DNA of 21,398 nucleotides, taken from Purshia tridentata (Eukaryota > Streptophyta > Magnoliopsida > Rosales > Rosaceae). Positions 11,232 through 19,439 of the stretch are shown here, piece after piece (the stretch's first letter is position 1; each line of letters opens with the position of its first letter). The stretch lies in assembly GCA_003254885.1 (NCBI GenBank), contig QANT01008506.1:1-21398 (forward strand). Reading direction: 5' to 3'. The notes beneath the pieces were generated by a model. The model was not told the origin of the DNA and made no database searches. It saw nothing but the letters and a program-made list of their open reading frames with translations. Position numbers and translations under genes: made by a program.

Positions 11232-13281
11232 TCAAATTCTGTGAAGTATAATGGGGGCTCCATGTTGTGGGTTTAGGGAAATGCCCATACAAGGTGCATG
11301 AGCGTAAGAGGGTGAGAGCTCAAACGAAAAATGCTGAAGAATCATAGCAAGAGCCATCTTTGCTTCTATCACTGCGAATGTTTGTCCCAGGCATATTCTA
11401 GGGCCCCACCCAAAAGGATAGAATGCAATGTCCTTTGATGCCTTTGCAACTCCTTCAGCAAATCTCTCTGGGTTGAATTCTTCAACTTGGTCACCCCAAT
11501 ATTTTGGATCACAGTGAAAAAACAGGGTCAATAACAAACTTCAATCCCAGCCGGGATGGAAATCTCTCCTCCTATGTTGGCTTTTTGGTGGCTGTGACGA
11601 TACAGAGCAGTCACAGGTGGGTATAATCTTAGAACTTCATTTAATATCATTGATACCTGTCAAAAGAGATTATATATTTAGCCCTACAATATGATAAGGT
11701 ATTTAATATATTTAACATTGTGGGTTAGGTAACTTACAATCTTGAGGTGATTAATGGCATCCAAATCTGGAGTTTTCTTTCCACAGACACGTAGGACCTC
11801 TTCTCTTGCTTTTTCTTGCCAGCTTGGATGCATACACAACACAATCAGAGTCCAAGTCAGCCAATTGGCCGTGGTCTCTTGGCCAGCAAAGTAGAACAAC
11901 TTGCACTCCTCTATAACATCCTCAATTGTCATGCTATTCTGCTCTTTTTCTTTGCACTGTAACAGCAAACCCAGTAGATCATTGCCACCCACTTCACCAT
12001 TTTCCATGGCTTGCTCTTTTTGGCGGATCATGTCCCTCAAAATTGCTTTGATTTCATTGTCTAAGTTGTACCTCTTCTTGTTCTTTTTAGTGGGTATGAA
12101 TCTGTAAACCCGCAGCAAATTAGTAAAATAAATCCCACTTTCACCCTTTTCTTTACAAATGGAAAATTAAGTACAACTTAAATGGAGTAGTATTAATATT
12201 CTTTGATGGTTTAAATGTCAAATTACAATGAATGACATATCATATATACATGAAACCTGGGAAAGAGAAACCATAATAGGCCTCAAGTACTAAAACAGCT
12301 TGCTGTTTTTGAAGTTCAAATATCTTCTTTCCCTCTTCAAAGTTGCTTCCAAAGGCTGTTCGAGCTATGACATCGCCAGCAAGGTTTTGAAACTCAGGTG
12401 CCACATCTACTTCACACGATCCTTCAACACCCATTAGATTTTCCCATCGATTGATCAGGCCAGAACAACTGGTCACAAATGCAGGCAACATCCCCTGTTT
12501 TTTGATTTGTCACAACACAACCAAAGATTAGAATGTTAATTTTCAATTCGTTAAAGTATTTGGGTGGTTATATTAATGTCACATAGGAATATGACTTTTA
12601 AAATACTCAATTATTGAGATTGGCATTAGGCTTTAGGGGTTCATCATGTCACCTGACACGTGACCTCACACGTGGTGAGATATAGACATATACACAATTT
12701 ATATGTTAATGTATAGCTACCTTTAATTTTTGAACGTGGAAAGCAGGTGTGATGAGCTTCTGCGTTTGGTCCATTGCTCTCCTTCCAAGGTTGAGATACC
12801 CAGTTGCAGAAGATTGACAAGTGGGTTCAGTGGTGGCTTCATAAAGTGCCCATTCTTATCTGCTAATATCAACTTCTTCATCTCCGGGTCTGCTTTTATC
12901 AGCCTGGGTCTTCTTAATTTCAATCCAGCTCAGACACACTTTTCGTAATTAAATAAATTACAATGTCAACAATATTACATCAAGCAAACCAACTTTGCAT
13001 ATTTATTGCTTACCATAATTTTGGACCATTTGATGGAATAATGGGAAGACAAGTGGAGCAATCTGGTGGTTGAGGGTCGTGGGTTTGGACCATGCTTCAT
13101 TGCTGGACATTGTAATCTCCTTCATGTCATCATGGAAAAGCTTGAAAGTTCTGCCTCCGATCCCTTGCTGTCTTAACTGCTTCTCCAAGTTTTTGGGTCT
13201 CCAAACTCTGAGAACAGAGTAGAGTATTAGAGCAAGCAAAGAGAATGACAACGTTTTTATAAAAACATAATAATCTTCCAT
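11232..13281 (-). pseudogene. CYP72A-family cytochrome P450 pseudogene (5 exons, 3 frameshifts)
   Basis: Exons are about 13281-13014, 12944-12721, 12494-12250, 12101-11738 and 11656-11232. The family is clear: an N-terminal membrane anchor (about residues 8-26), the KNGHF..KPPLNPL region, the I-helix AGQETT, the K-helix ExxR (EVLR), PERF, and the heme loop [11 protein letters not shown] with its cysteine. Combined length is near the usual 510-520 aa. Three breaks are seen. In exon 2 there is a +1 shift between KVCLSW and PRLIKADPEM (about 12908-12925), then a -1 shift after EQWTKRR (about 12760). In exon 5 a -1 shift lies near 11537, between IPAGIEV and [14 protein letters not shown]. Unshifted reading meets stops. 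The exon-2 acceptor reads AC instead of AG, and the exon-3 donor has AT before GT. CYP72A enzymes are ER-bound monooxygenases acting on terpenoids, gibberellins or iridoids; the substrate of this one cannot be told. The neighbouring genes read intact, which argues against assembly errors. Confidence 0.9.
12657..12674. promoter_or_regulatory. Pair of G-boxes in P450 intron 2
   Basis: CACGTG occurs at 12657-12662 and 12669-12674, exactly 12 bp apart and each preceded by A (ACACGTG). This is the core bound by bZIP/ABF and bHLH factors. Being intronic in a pseudogene, it may be a relic or act on neighbours. Confidence 0.5.
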
Positions 13282-13583
13282 TTTTTTTTCTTGTGCTGTG
13301 AAACCAAGGCTAGCTAGATGTCACGCACCTAGACTTACCCTTGCTAGATGACCGTGATGGCACTTAGACGACTCCCTTTTCGCCACCTAAGTCAGCCTCC
13401 AATGTGCTTGAGAGTTTCCTCGAACCTCAAAGACACAACGCCTTGAGAGAGAAAGACAAGAAGAGAACACTTTGAGAAAGCTAAGTAGAGAACTTGTATT
13501 GATAGCTTGAATTGCTTAGACTTGCTTGATCCGCTTGGATTAGCTTGGATCCACTTGGATGGTTACAAATGAGGTGCCTCCTC

Positions 13584-13593
13584 CTATTTATAG
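13584..13593 (-). promoter_or_regulatory. TATA box of the solo LTR
   Basis: Minus-strand CTATAAATAG, about 300 bp upstream of the P450 start codon. Transcription would start near 13560 and run through R/U5 into the P450. No ATG occurs on the minus strand between this box and the P450 ATG. Confidence 0.65.
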
Positions 13594-13702
13594 GCTTTGA
13601 GGAGGTTAATCCAATGGTTAGAGACTACACAAGTGTCACCCATCTAAGGGTGGTTCTAGAATTTTCCATATTCTACACATTTCTTAGATATTTATCTACA
13701 TG

Positions 13703-13885
13703 TCTCTAGAAGTCTCCAGAATGTCATGGATAAATCTACATGTGTCTTGAAAGCTCCATAAGACTCTGGAAGGCTCTGGAGAACTCTTGAATATCCTTGA
13801 ACACTCTGGACTTCTCTTGAATCCTCTGGATTTCTCTAGAGAATTCCTGGAACGTCCTGGAAGATTCTGGAACATTCTGGAAGCT
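13703..13885. repeat. 10-bp-periodic repeat array in LTR U3
   Basis: About 18 imperfect decamers of the type nnnCTCTGGA or nnnCTTGAA follow one another, with a one-base slip near 13840. Because 10 bp is close to one helical turn, the repeated GAA/TTC modules would lie on one face of the DNA. Two apparent 66-67 codon ORFs on the minus strand are by-products of the repeat. Confidence 0.8.
13845..13882. promoter_or_regulatory. Heat-shock element cluster (5 perfect alternating units)
   Basis: From 13860 to 13882, GAA and TTC alternate with two-base spacers in exact 5-bp register: GAA 13860, TTC 13865, GAA 13870, TTC 13875 and GAA 13880. Upstream, GAA at 13850 and near-consensus TCC at 13845 and 13855 extend the register. 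Three nGAAn units form a functional HSE bound by trimeric heat-shock factor; five perfect units should bind strongly. It lies about 270 bp from the LTR TATA box. Confidence 0.8.
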
Positions 13886-13961
13886 CTCATTGTCAATGGG
13901 CATAAACATTAGCCTTTTGAATGCAGCCCATGACATCAAAATTGCTGGGTTGTGACATAGA

Positions 13962-15120
13962 GCTCGTTTAAAGTCTCAGCTTGATGACTAAGACCAAAGT
14001 ACTGATCAATTTATAGGCCCCTCGGGTCTCATAAAGTGTATTCTGATGCAAAAGGTCATCAACATCAACGTCTGGTTTTTTCTTGAGGTCCAAGTTTCAA
14101 CAAATAACAAAAGATCTTTCATTTTCAGTCGCAGCTGACCCACGTCATGCCACAAACAAAGTAATGACTTTGGAGACAATAGGAGATGAATAGAGGATTG
14201 TGCATTAACCGTGTCATATACAATTAGAATTGGTCATGAATTCGGAGTTTACCTATATATTGTCAAATAAACAAGAAAAAAGAAAAAAACATATAACGTT
14301 GTTTAAATAATTTTATACTGTCTAAGAGGGAGAGAGAGAGAGAAGCTCTCCACATCTCTCACTTGTATACAAATATAATTTTGTCTAGTCCATGACTATC
14401 GTTTCATTAATGAATTATTTTGTACATATAATCAAATAGAATCATCACTTATTAAAGATGTAATTCATCTCGAAAATGATTTAACTGCATGTGGATGCAG
14501 CGATGTTAATTAATTGGCCTTGGAAATTCTTAGACAAACACTTTGCAAACTTGCAAGGGTGAGAGAGCTGTATGCCAATGACGCTACAATACAACTGTTA
14601 TTTGTTAAAATTAAATGCTGACCGTTGGATGATATTGGAGATCATGTAGCAGACAGAGTTAATGGTGGAGACAAAAGGGACAGCGTACTCTACCCTTCAC
14701 GTGCACATACAGAATGACTCCAAAGAGGATGTGACTCATAGTCCTGCCGCCGGACAAGATATTTCAAACACGTGTCCACGTGGGTCCCGCCTGGGATTGC
14801 CTGCACTCCCTTCTGCCTTTTCAGCTCATTAATGACGGAATGATAGGACCATACTACACACCAATGTCAGCTCTTTTTCTTTTTTCAGTGCTATTTTGCT
14901 CAATAAAAAAAAAAAATTTTTTTTTGTATATATCGATATTCCCACTTTTTTCTTAGTAAAAGATGTTTGAATTTCAAAACGTATTACAGTGTGAGTCGCA
15001 AACTTACAAGGACATTTCAGTCAAAATGTTGTATTTTTCTCTTTCACAAATAAATCTTTGTTAGAAGATTATACGGAAAAATACATTAATAAAGTGGGTA
15101 ATCAACTTTGGTTCACATAT
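13962..15120. other. Intergenic region between divergent P450 pseudogene and trihelix gene
   Basis: The displaced original P450 promoter is probably just beyond the LTR at 13962 onward. The region also contains a (GA)n run (14328-14343), a cluster of three G-boxes and long A/T runs at 14905-14925. No ORF or RNA gene was recognised. Confidence 0.5.
14698..14782. promoter_or_regulatory. Cluster of three G-boxes (CACGTG)
   Basis: CACGTG occurs at 14698, 14769 and 14777. The last two are 8 bp apart, and the last is in CCACGTGG context, a good ABRE. Such clusters are typical of ABA-, light- or bHLH-responsive promoters. The cluster is 1.1 kb upstream of the trihelix start and 1.4 kb from the P450 start, so the target is uncertain. 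Confidence 0.55.
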
Positions 15121-15406
15121 TTCTAATTTAGAAAATTAAGGACTCTAATTTTTTCAATTTTATCAATTGAGAACTTTATCATCAATTTACACATTTTTTA
15201 TTCAAATTTATGTTTTTATAGCACTATGTAAAATCCTTTTTAGGGCAAAATGATTCCTTTTATTTAGACCTTATCTTTTTTCCTCATGCATCATTTTTTC
15301 CTTCTTCATTTCTTACTAAATTTAAATGAAAAATGTGTAAATTAATGAAAAAGTCCTCACTTAGCAAATTGAAAAAGTCAAAGTCCTTCATTTTTCAAAT
15401 TAAAAA
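15121..15406. mobile_element. MITE-like foldback element
   Basis: The arm at 15121-15210 pairs with the reverse complement of 15318-15406 with about 80% identity by hand alignment and one or two single-base gaps. The intervening 107 bp is unrelated. An imperfect hairpin of this size in AT-rich DNA is typical of a miniature inverted-repeat transposable element. Outer ends are eroded and I could not define terminal bases or target duplications. The element lies 480-765 bp upstream of the trihelix ATG. Confidence 0.6.
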
Positions 15407-15720
15407 TTTAAAGACTAAACTAATATAAGTGTAACAGTTTAGAGACTAAAATAATTATTTACTTTTAATGGTCACATTATTTACATTTAAAAATGTGTTG
15501 CGAGAAAATAAGTGTTTACATTTGTTACATTAAAGTTTTTCCCTTGATTACAAAATATATTATTTGACCATCTTATTATCCTATTATTTATTAAGTTTTA
15601 TAAAGTAAGTTAAAATAGTTAAATTTTTAAAACGGGATTCCATGAAAAGAAAAAGTAAGAAAAAAAAAATGATTGCACGAGGAGATGGGCTCCAATCTTA
15701 TCCTCCCCTACTCTTACTCT

Positions 15721-15747
15721 ATGGAGGTTCAGTCTGTTAAGCGCTAA
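15721..15747 (+). other. Candidate upstream ORF of trihelix gene (8 codons)
   Basis: An ATG at 15721 opens MEVQSVKR and then stops with TAA. It ends 138 nt before the main start, with no other ATG between. It matters only if transcription begins upstream of 15721, which the sequence does not settle because no clear TATA box is seen. Confidence 0.35.
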
Positions 15748-15796
15748 AACCCTTCCATTACTGTTACGATTACTTCCCAAGATTCAAGAACAAGAG

Positions 15797-15814
15797 GAAG
15801 AAGAAGAAGAAGAG
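15797..15814 (+). repeat. GAA microsatellite in trihelix 5' leader
   Basis: Several AAG/GAA units lie about 70 bp before the start codon. Purine-rich leader repeats are common in plant transcription-factor genes. Confidence 0.75.
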
Positions 15815-15885
15815 CCCTTCTTCAACAGTTGAACTTAATTGCATTGTGCCCTACACCCGAAACAAAATATCTTAGAGAAGAAGAT

Positions 15886-17723
15886 ATGGAGTCCAATTTT
15901 GACTTAACAGAGATGGGTATTCACCAAAACTTCATGGACACTAATTCTTGCTCACCAGTTTTGCCCATCTTCAACCCTCAAAAGCAAAACCACCACCAAC
16001 TTCAGCACCATATGCACCCACAACAGCAATACCATGATATGAGTCACCACCTAGTTCACCCCATTCCCATTACCCACGAGTTGTTTCAGCGCCAGCATCA
16101 GTTTCAAGCACTGCAGCAACAAGAAGAACAGCAAGAAGGAAGGTTGCAATGGCAGCTGAGTCCTGTAAATTTCAAGCTTGGTCTGAATGAGAACAGTGGC
16201 GGTGGAGGAGGAGAGGGTGCTCTGGATGGTGATTATCTCGACGGAAATGGCCCTCGGTTTTTTCAAAATCGACCACATAATGTAGGATTCAGAAGTTGGC
16301 AAACTCAAGATTATGACATTAGAAAAGAACCCTTGTGGTAATTTAATTGATATTGCACGAATTTACATGCTTTTTTATTTTTGTTTGTTCTCCGTTTTCA
16401 ATGTTATTCATGTGGCCGTTTTTTGTGTTTTATACGTGTTTGTGATAATGTCGCAGGAAGCCTCTTGGCACTGAAATCTCCGACACAAACAAAAGGCAGA
16501 GGCAAGATAATGAAGGAGAGAGAGGCAAGGACTTGGACAACAAGTACCGGCTCTATGGTGAGCTTGAAGCTATCTATAGCCTTGGAAAAGTAGGTGAAGC
16601 TAAGCACACGCAAACAGGCTCTGGGTCTGCTCTCACTGGTGAAAATGAAAACTCTACTGAAAATGTTGGGGTTGGGTCTGTTCCTATGCCACTTAGTGAC
16701 CCTCATGACCTCAATGTTGGTGTTGGTCCAACTGCTACAGTTAGAGTTGATAATGGGTCAGAAGCCTCCATTGGAGAGGAGGTTTCTCTGAGGAAGATTC
16801 AGAAGAGGAAGAGAAAGAGGAAAATGAATCAATTGAGTTCAACCACTAGGTTCTTTGAGAGCTTAGTGAAGCAAGTGATGGATCACCAAGAGAACCTTCA
16901 TAAGAAGTACTTGGAAGTGATTGAAAGAATGGATAAAGAGAGGAGGAAGAGAGAAGCAGCATGGAGATGTCAAGAGGCTGAAAACCATAACAGAGAAGCC
17001 ATTGCCAAACTCCATGAGCAGGCTCTGGCTTCAAGTAGAGAGGCACTCATTGTTTCATACATAGAGAAAATCACAGGTCAAAGAGTCAATCTTCCTCCTA
17101 GGAAAACCCCCTTGTTGTTGCAGCCTGATGATCTAAATGAACCCTTGGAGGAGTTGCCACCTATCAATGTTGATCACACAAATAACAGCTGGCCTCAAAT
17201 TGAAGTTGAGGCATTGATTTGGGTGCGAAGTAGTATACAATCAAAGTTTCAGGAACCAGGGGTAAAAGGGCTTCTATGGGAAGAGGTAAGTGCTATAATG
17301 GCTTCGATGGGTTATCAGAGGAGTGCCAAGAGGTGCAAAGAGAAGTGGGAGAACATCAATAAGTACTTTGTGAAAACCAAAGACAGTGTAAAAAAGCGAC
17401 CTCAGCAGTCCAAAACTTGCTCGTATTTCAATCAGTTGGATCAGCTGTACTCAACAACACCATTAACCGACCCTTCATCTTCGTCTTCCTATCATTCTAG
17501 TAAGCCTTCAGTTACCATGACTGTTGGTATCCAAAGGCAAGGTTATTCAGAGCTTTTAGAAGCCTTTATAAACGCAGGAGTAACACAAAACATGTCTAAT
17601 GGGCACTTTGAAATCTCTGAAATGGGATCCAGTAAATTCGGTTTTGATGGTAATGAAGAACATGTGCAAGGAGATCATGGGGAGGAGAACCATGAGGACG
17701 ACGAGAACATGAAAGAAAGATAA
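15886..17723 (+). CDS. GT-2-type trihelix transcription factor (2 exons, 572 aa)
   Basis: Exons 15886-16337 and 16457-17723 join across a GT-AG phase-2 intron of 119 nt to give 572 aa. The first ATG in frame was chosen (MESNFDLTEM). Exon 1 is rich in Q, H and N (residues about 35-95) with a short glycine run. A basic nuclear signal KRKRKRK is at about 267-273, followed by a long charged helix (about 281-346) that resembles the central coiled-coil domain of GT-2 proteins. The C-terminal trihelix DNA-binding domain is complete at about 396-482, with W396, W425 and W448 and the typical RSAKRCKEKWENINKYF stretch. The tail is acidic. GT factors bind GT-rich promoter elements in the nucleus. The N-terminal trihelix of two-domain relatives is reduced here to EPLWKPL and YRLYGELEAIY. 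It is closest in style to At5g47660-like proteins, from memory. It converges with the minus-strand MYB 0.6 kb away. Confidence 0.9.
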
Positions 17724-18330
17724 GATATTGATGGTGATGATTCCGATGAATGAGGTAGAACATTGCAATTAGACAGAATAGAAAGGTACGATAGTTTATC
17801 ACACGCCTGTAGTTTTTTTTTCCCGAACCTAGGAACTTTGAAGTGTTTTAAGATTCAATGCCATTCTTTCAATTATGCTATTTGCTTTAAGCCTTTTTAA
17901 GTTGTTTTTTGCTGACAGAGTTTCAAGTTGAATTAAATTCTTTTAGAACATATATATTCTACTATATGAGGCTGTCGGTTAAGTAACTTAAGTCTACTAA
18001 CTCATAAAATTAATTCTAAACTATTAATACTTTAGTTGATCAAGCCTGCCCAAAACATTCAACTTGATGATTAAACCTGGTAATATAGTAAAAAGGCAGG
18101 TAAAGCCCAAAATACCTGTCCTTTCAGTTTCAGGGATTTCCCAGAAAAGGATGTAGTTGGATTATATTGGATCAGATCGTAAACTAAACCAAGAAAGCCT
18201 AGCAACTTTTGCCCTTTGTACAACCAAATATGAGTGACAGTTGCAATGCATAGAAAACTTTGGATGAATGATAAGCAAATCTATTTGGCCATTTGAAATT
18301 TTGAATTGATATGTAAAGGGAATAGAAAAA
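17724..18330. other. Intergenic region between convergent trihelix and MYB genes
   Basis: This 0.6-kb stretch should contain the 3' untranslated regions of both genes. No canonical AATAAA stands out on the plus strand near 17800-17950, and small ORFs at 17556-17802 (-) are shadows of the trihelix end. Nothing else was recognised. Confidence 0.5.
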
Positions 18331-19342
18331 TCAAGGATTTAAAGCCGCTTCAGGAAGACAACTGTCATTGCCTGCCCAATTATTTAGCAACTCCTGCGAG
18401 TACAACGAAGCTTCAGTGGTTGAGGTCAACAATAATGAACCATTTCTGCAGCCATTAGCGCAATCAACAATCATTGTGTTCGATTCACAAAGCTTTGAGA
18501 AGTCAGTATGGAGAAATTCTGATATGCTAAGTTGCCCTGCATCAAGATCCTTTATGAAGTTCCATGTTGTATCACTGTCACCATTGGATTCAGCTTTCAT
18601 ATTCTTTGCTTGAGCTCCAGAGATGGTAGAGTCGAGATGTTCATTATCGGTGCTGCTTGTTGGTGTGAATCCATTTTTGGTCAAATGTGATTCCATTTTT
18701 AGTGGTGCTACATCCTCTGCGCCGGAGTCCTTGATGGTTTTTCTCTGATTTCTAGACCTTACTGTGCGGTTTTCTTGTGTCTTTTTCCTTAAGGTAGAGT
18801 TCCAGTAGTTCTTGATCTCATTGTCTGTTCGGCCTGGAAGTCTTCCAGCTATCAGTGCCCATCTACGGGCAAAAAAATTGAAAAAATGAAATCAAAACTA
18901 GTACTAATTACAAACGAAGCTTACATGGTTTAAATTCAAGAAGATAATTAAAGAGAGAAGTGTTAGCCAGTACCTGTTGCCTAAGAGTTTGTGAAGCCTG
19001 ATGATGAGGTCTTCTTCATCTTTTTCAATGTTCCCTCTCTTGATATCAGGCCTCAGATAATTCAACCACCTAAGTCTGCAACTCTTCCCACATCTCTTCA
19101 GACCTGCACTGAGCAATTCACATTTCCCATTTACTTTTTACATAAATAATATCTTCTGCCATTGAAATTAAAAAACTTGTATATATATTGAGAGTCAAAG
19201 CCGACTCGCCTGTTTCCCTTGACATTTTCCCCCATTTCCCTTCACCATGCTCTTTCACGTAATCCATGAGAATTTGGTCTTCATCAGCAGTCCAGGCTCC
19301 TTTGTTCAGTCCCTCCTTCTCACTTCGAGAGCTTCTTCCCAT
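18331..19342 (-). CDS. R2R3-MYB transcription factor, C1/TT2-like DNA-binding domain (3 exons, 264 aa)
   Basis: Exons 19342-19210, 19103-18974 and 18862-18331 give 795 nt, 264 aa. R2 has W17, W37 and W57; R3 has I70, W89 and W108. The bHLH-contact motif DLx2Rx3Lx6Lx3R spans residues 76-95. The N-terminus [18 protein letters not shown] and the NSTLRKK end of R3 resemble maize C1 and TT2 regulators of flavonoids, but the subgroup-5 tail motif of TT2 is not seen. The C-terminal half ends with an acidic, hydrophobic stretch ([18 protein letters not shown], about residues 194-211) that could activate transcription. Intron 1 begins with GC instead of GT, at the usual conserved MYB position; intron 2 is GT-AG. 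A plausible miR858 site lies in the R3 codons. A TATA box precedes it by about 80 bp. It probably regulates pigment or epidermal genes with a bHLH partner; the precise target is unknown. Confidence 0.92.
18817..18837 (-). promoter_or_regulatory. Predicted miR858 target site in MYB exon 3
   Basis: The R3 segment encoding PGRTDNE pairs with miR858 with about two mismatches and two G:U wobbles (miRNA sequence recalled). The central cleavage positions pair. miR858 is known to target many R2R3-MYBs at this conserved place, so the site is plausible but not specific. Confidence 0.45.
19209..19210 (-). other. Non-canonical GC 5' splice site of MYB intron 1
   Basis: Exon 1 ends ...ACAG at 19210 and the intron starts GCGAGT. 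The acceptor at 19104 (GTGCAG) is normal, and using this junction restores G-L-K-R-C-G-K across the conserved phase-1 intron. No GT nearby keeps the frame. About 1% of plant introns use GC donors. Confidence 0.8.
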
Positions 19343-19422
19343 TTCTCACTCTCTGTCTCGTTTATCTCTCTATCTCTTTCTTTCAGACTTGCACGTTATT
19401 GTGATTTGTGAGTGAGTGACTC

Positions 19423-19430
19423 ATTTTATA
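19423..19430 (-). promoter_or_regulatory. TATA box of the minus-strand MYB
   Basis: Minus-strand TATAAAAT lies about 80 bp upstream of the ATG at 19342. A GA-rich leader (plus-strand CT-rich, about 19350-19385) follows it. Confidence 0.65.
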
Positions 19431-19439
19431 GATGGTGTT

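Larger units (their letters stand above)
13319..13957 (-). mobile_element. Solo LTR of a retrotransposon (639 bp)
   Basis: Read on the minus strand the element begins TGTCACAACCC at 13957 and ends GGTGCGTGACA at 13319, giving TG...CA ends within a TGTCAC/GTGACA inverted pair. Both sides carry the 4-bp target duplication TAGA (13315-13318 and 13958-13961). The inside is LTR-like: a repeat-rich U3, a TATA box (CTATAAATAG) about 365 bp from the 5' end, and a roughly 265-bp R/U5 with a CTCTCTCAAGG stretch. Host sequence, not a primer-binding site, follows the 3' end, so this is a solo LTR left by recombination between two LTRs. It lies 37 bp upstream of the P450 ATG in the same orientation. Copia versus Gypsy origin cannot be decided without internal sequence. 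Confidence 0.8.

Noticed and set aside
11232..13281. Functional CYP72A gene with only odd splicing
   Set aside because: Three separate frame changes, one of which takes the heme loop out of frame, cannot all be repaired by plausible introns.
13696..13939. Two overlapping minus-strand ORFs of 66-67 codons with repeated FQ, SR and F.ESR motifs
   Set aside because: They are translations of the 10-bp-periodic LTR repeat in two frames and have no gene features.
16404..16706. Minus-strand ORF of 100 codons antisense to trihelix exon 2
   Set aside because: It is a shadow of the well-supported plus-strand coding frame and has no domain character.
18331..19342. Firm naming of the minus-strand MYB as TT2/MYB123
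   Set aside because: The DNA-binding domain is similar, but the subgroup-5 C-terminal motif is not present, so no gene symbol was given.
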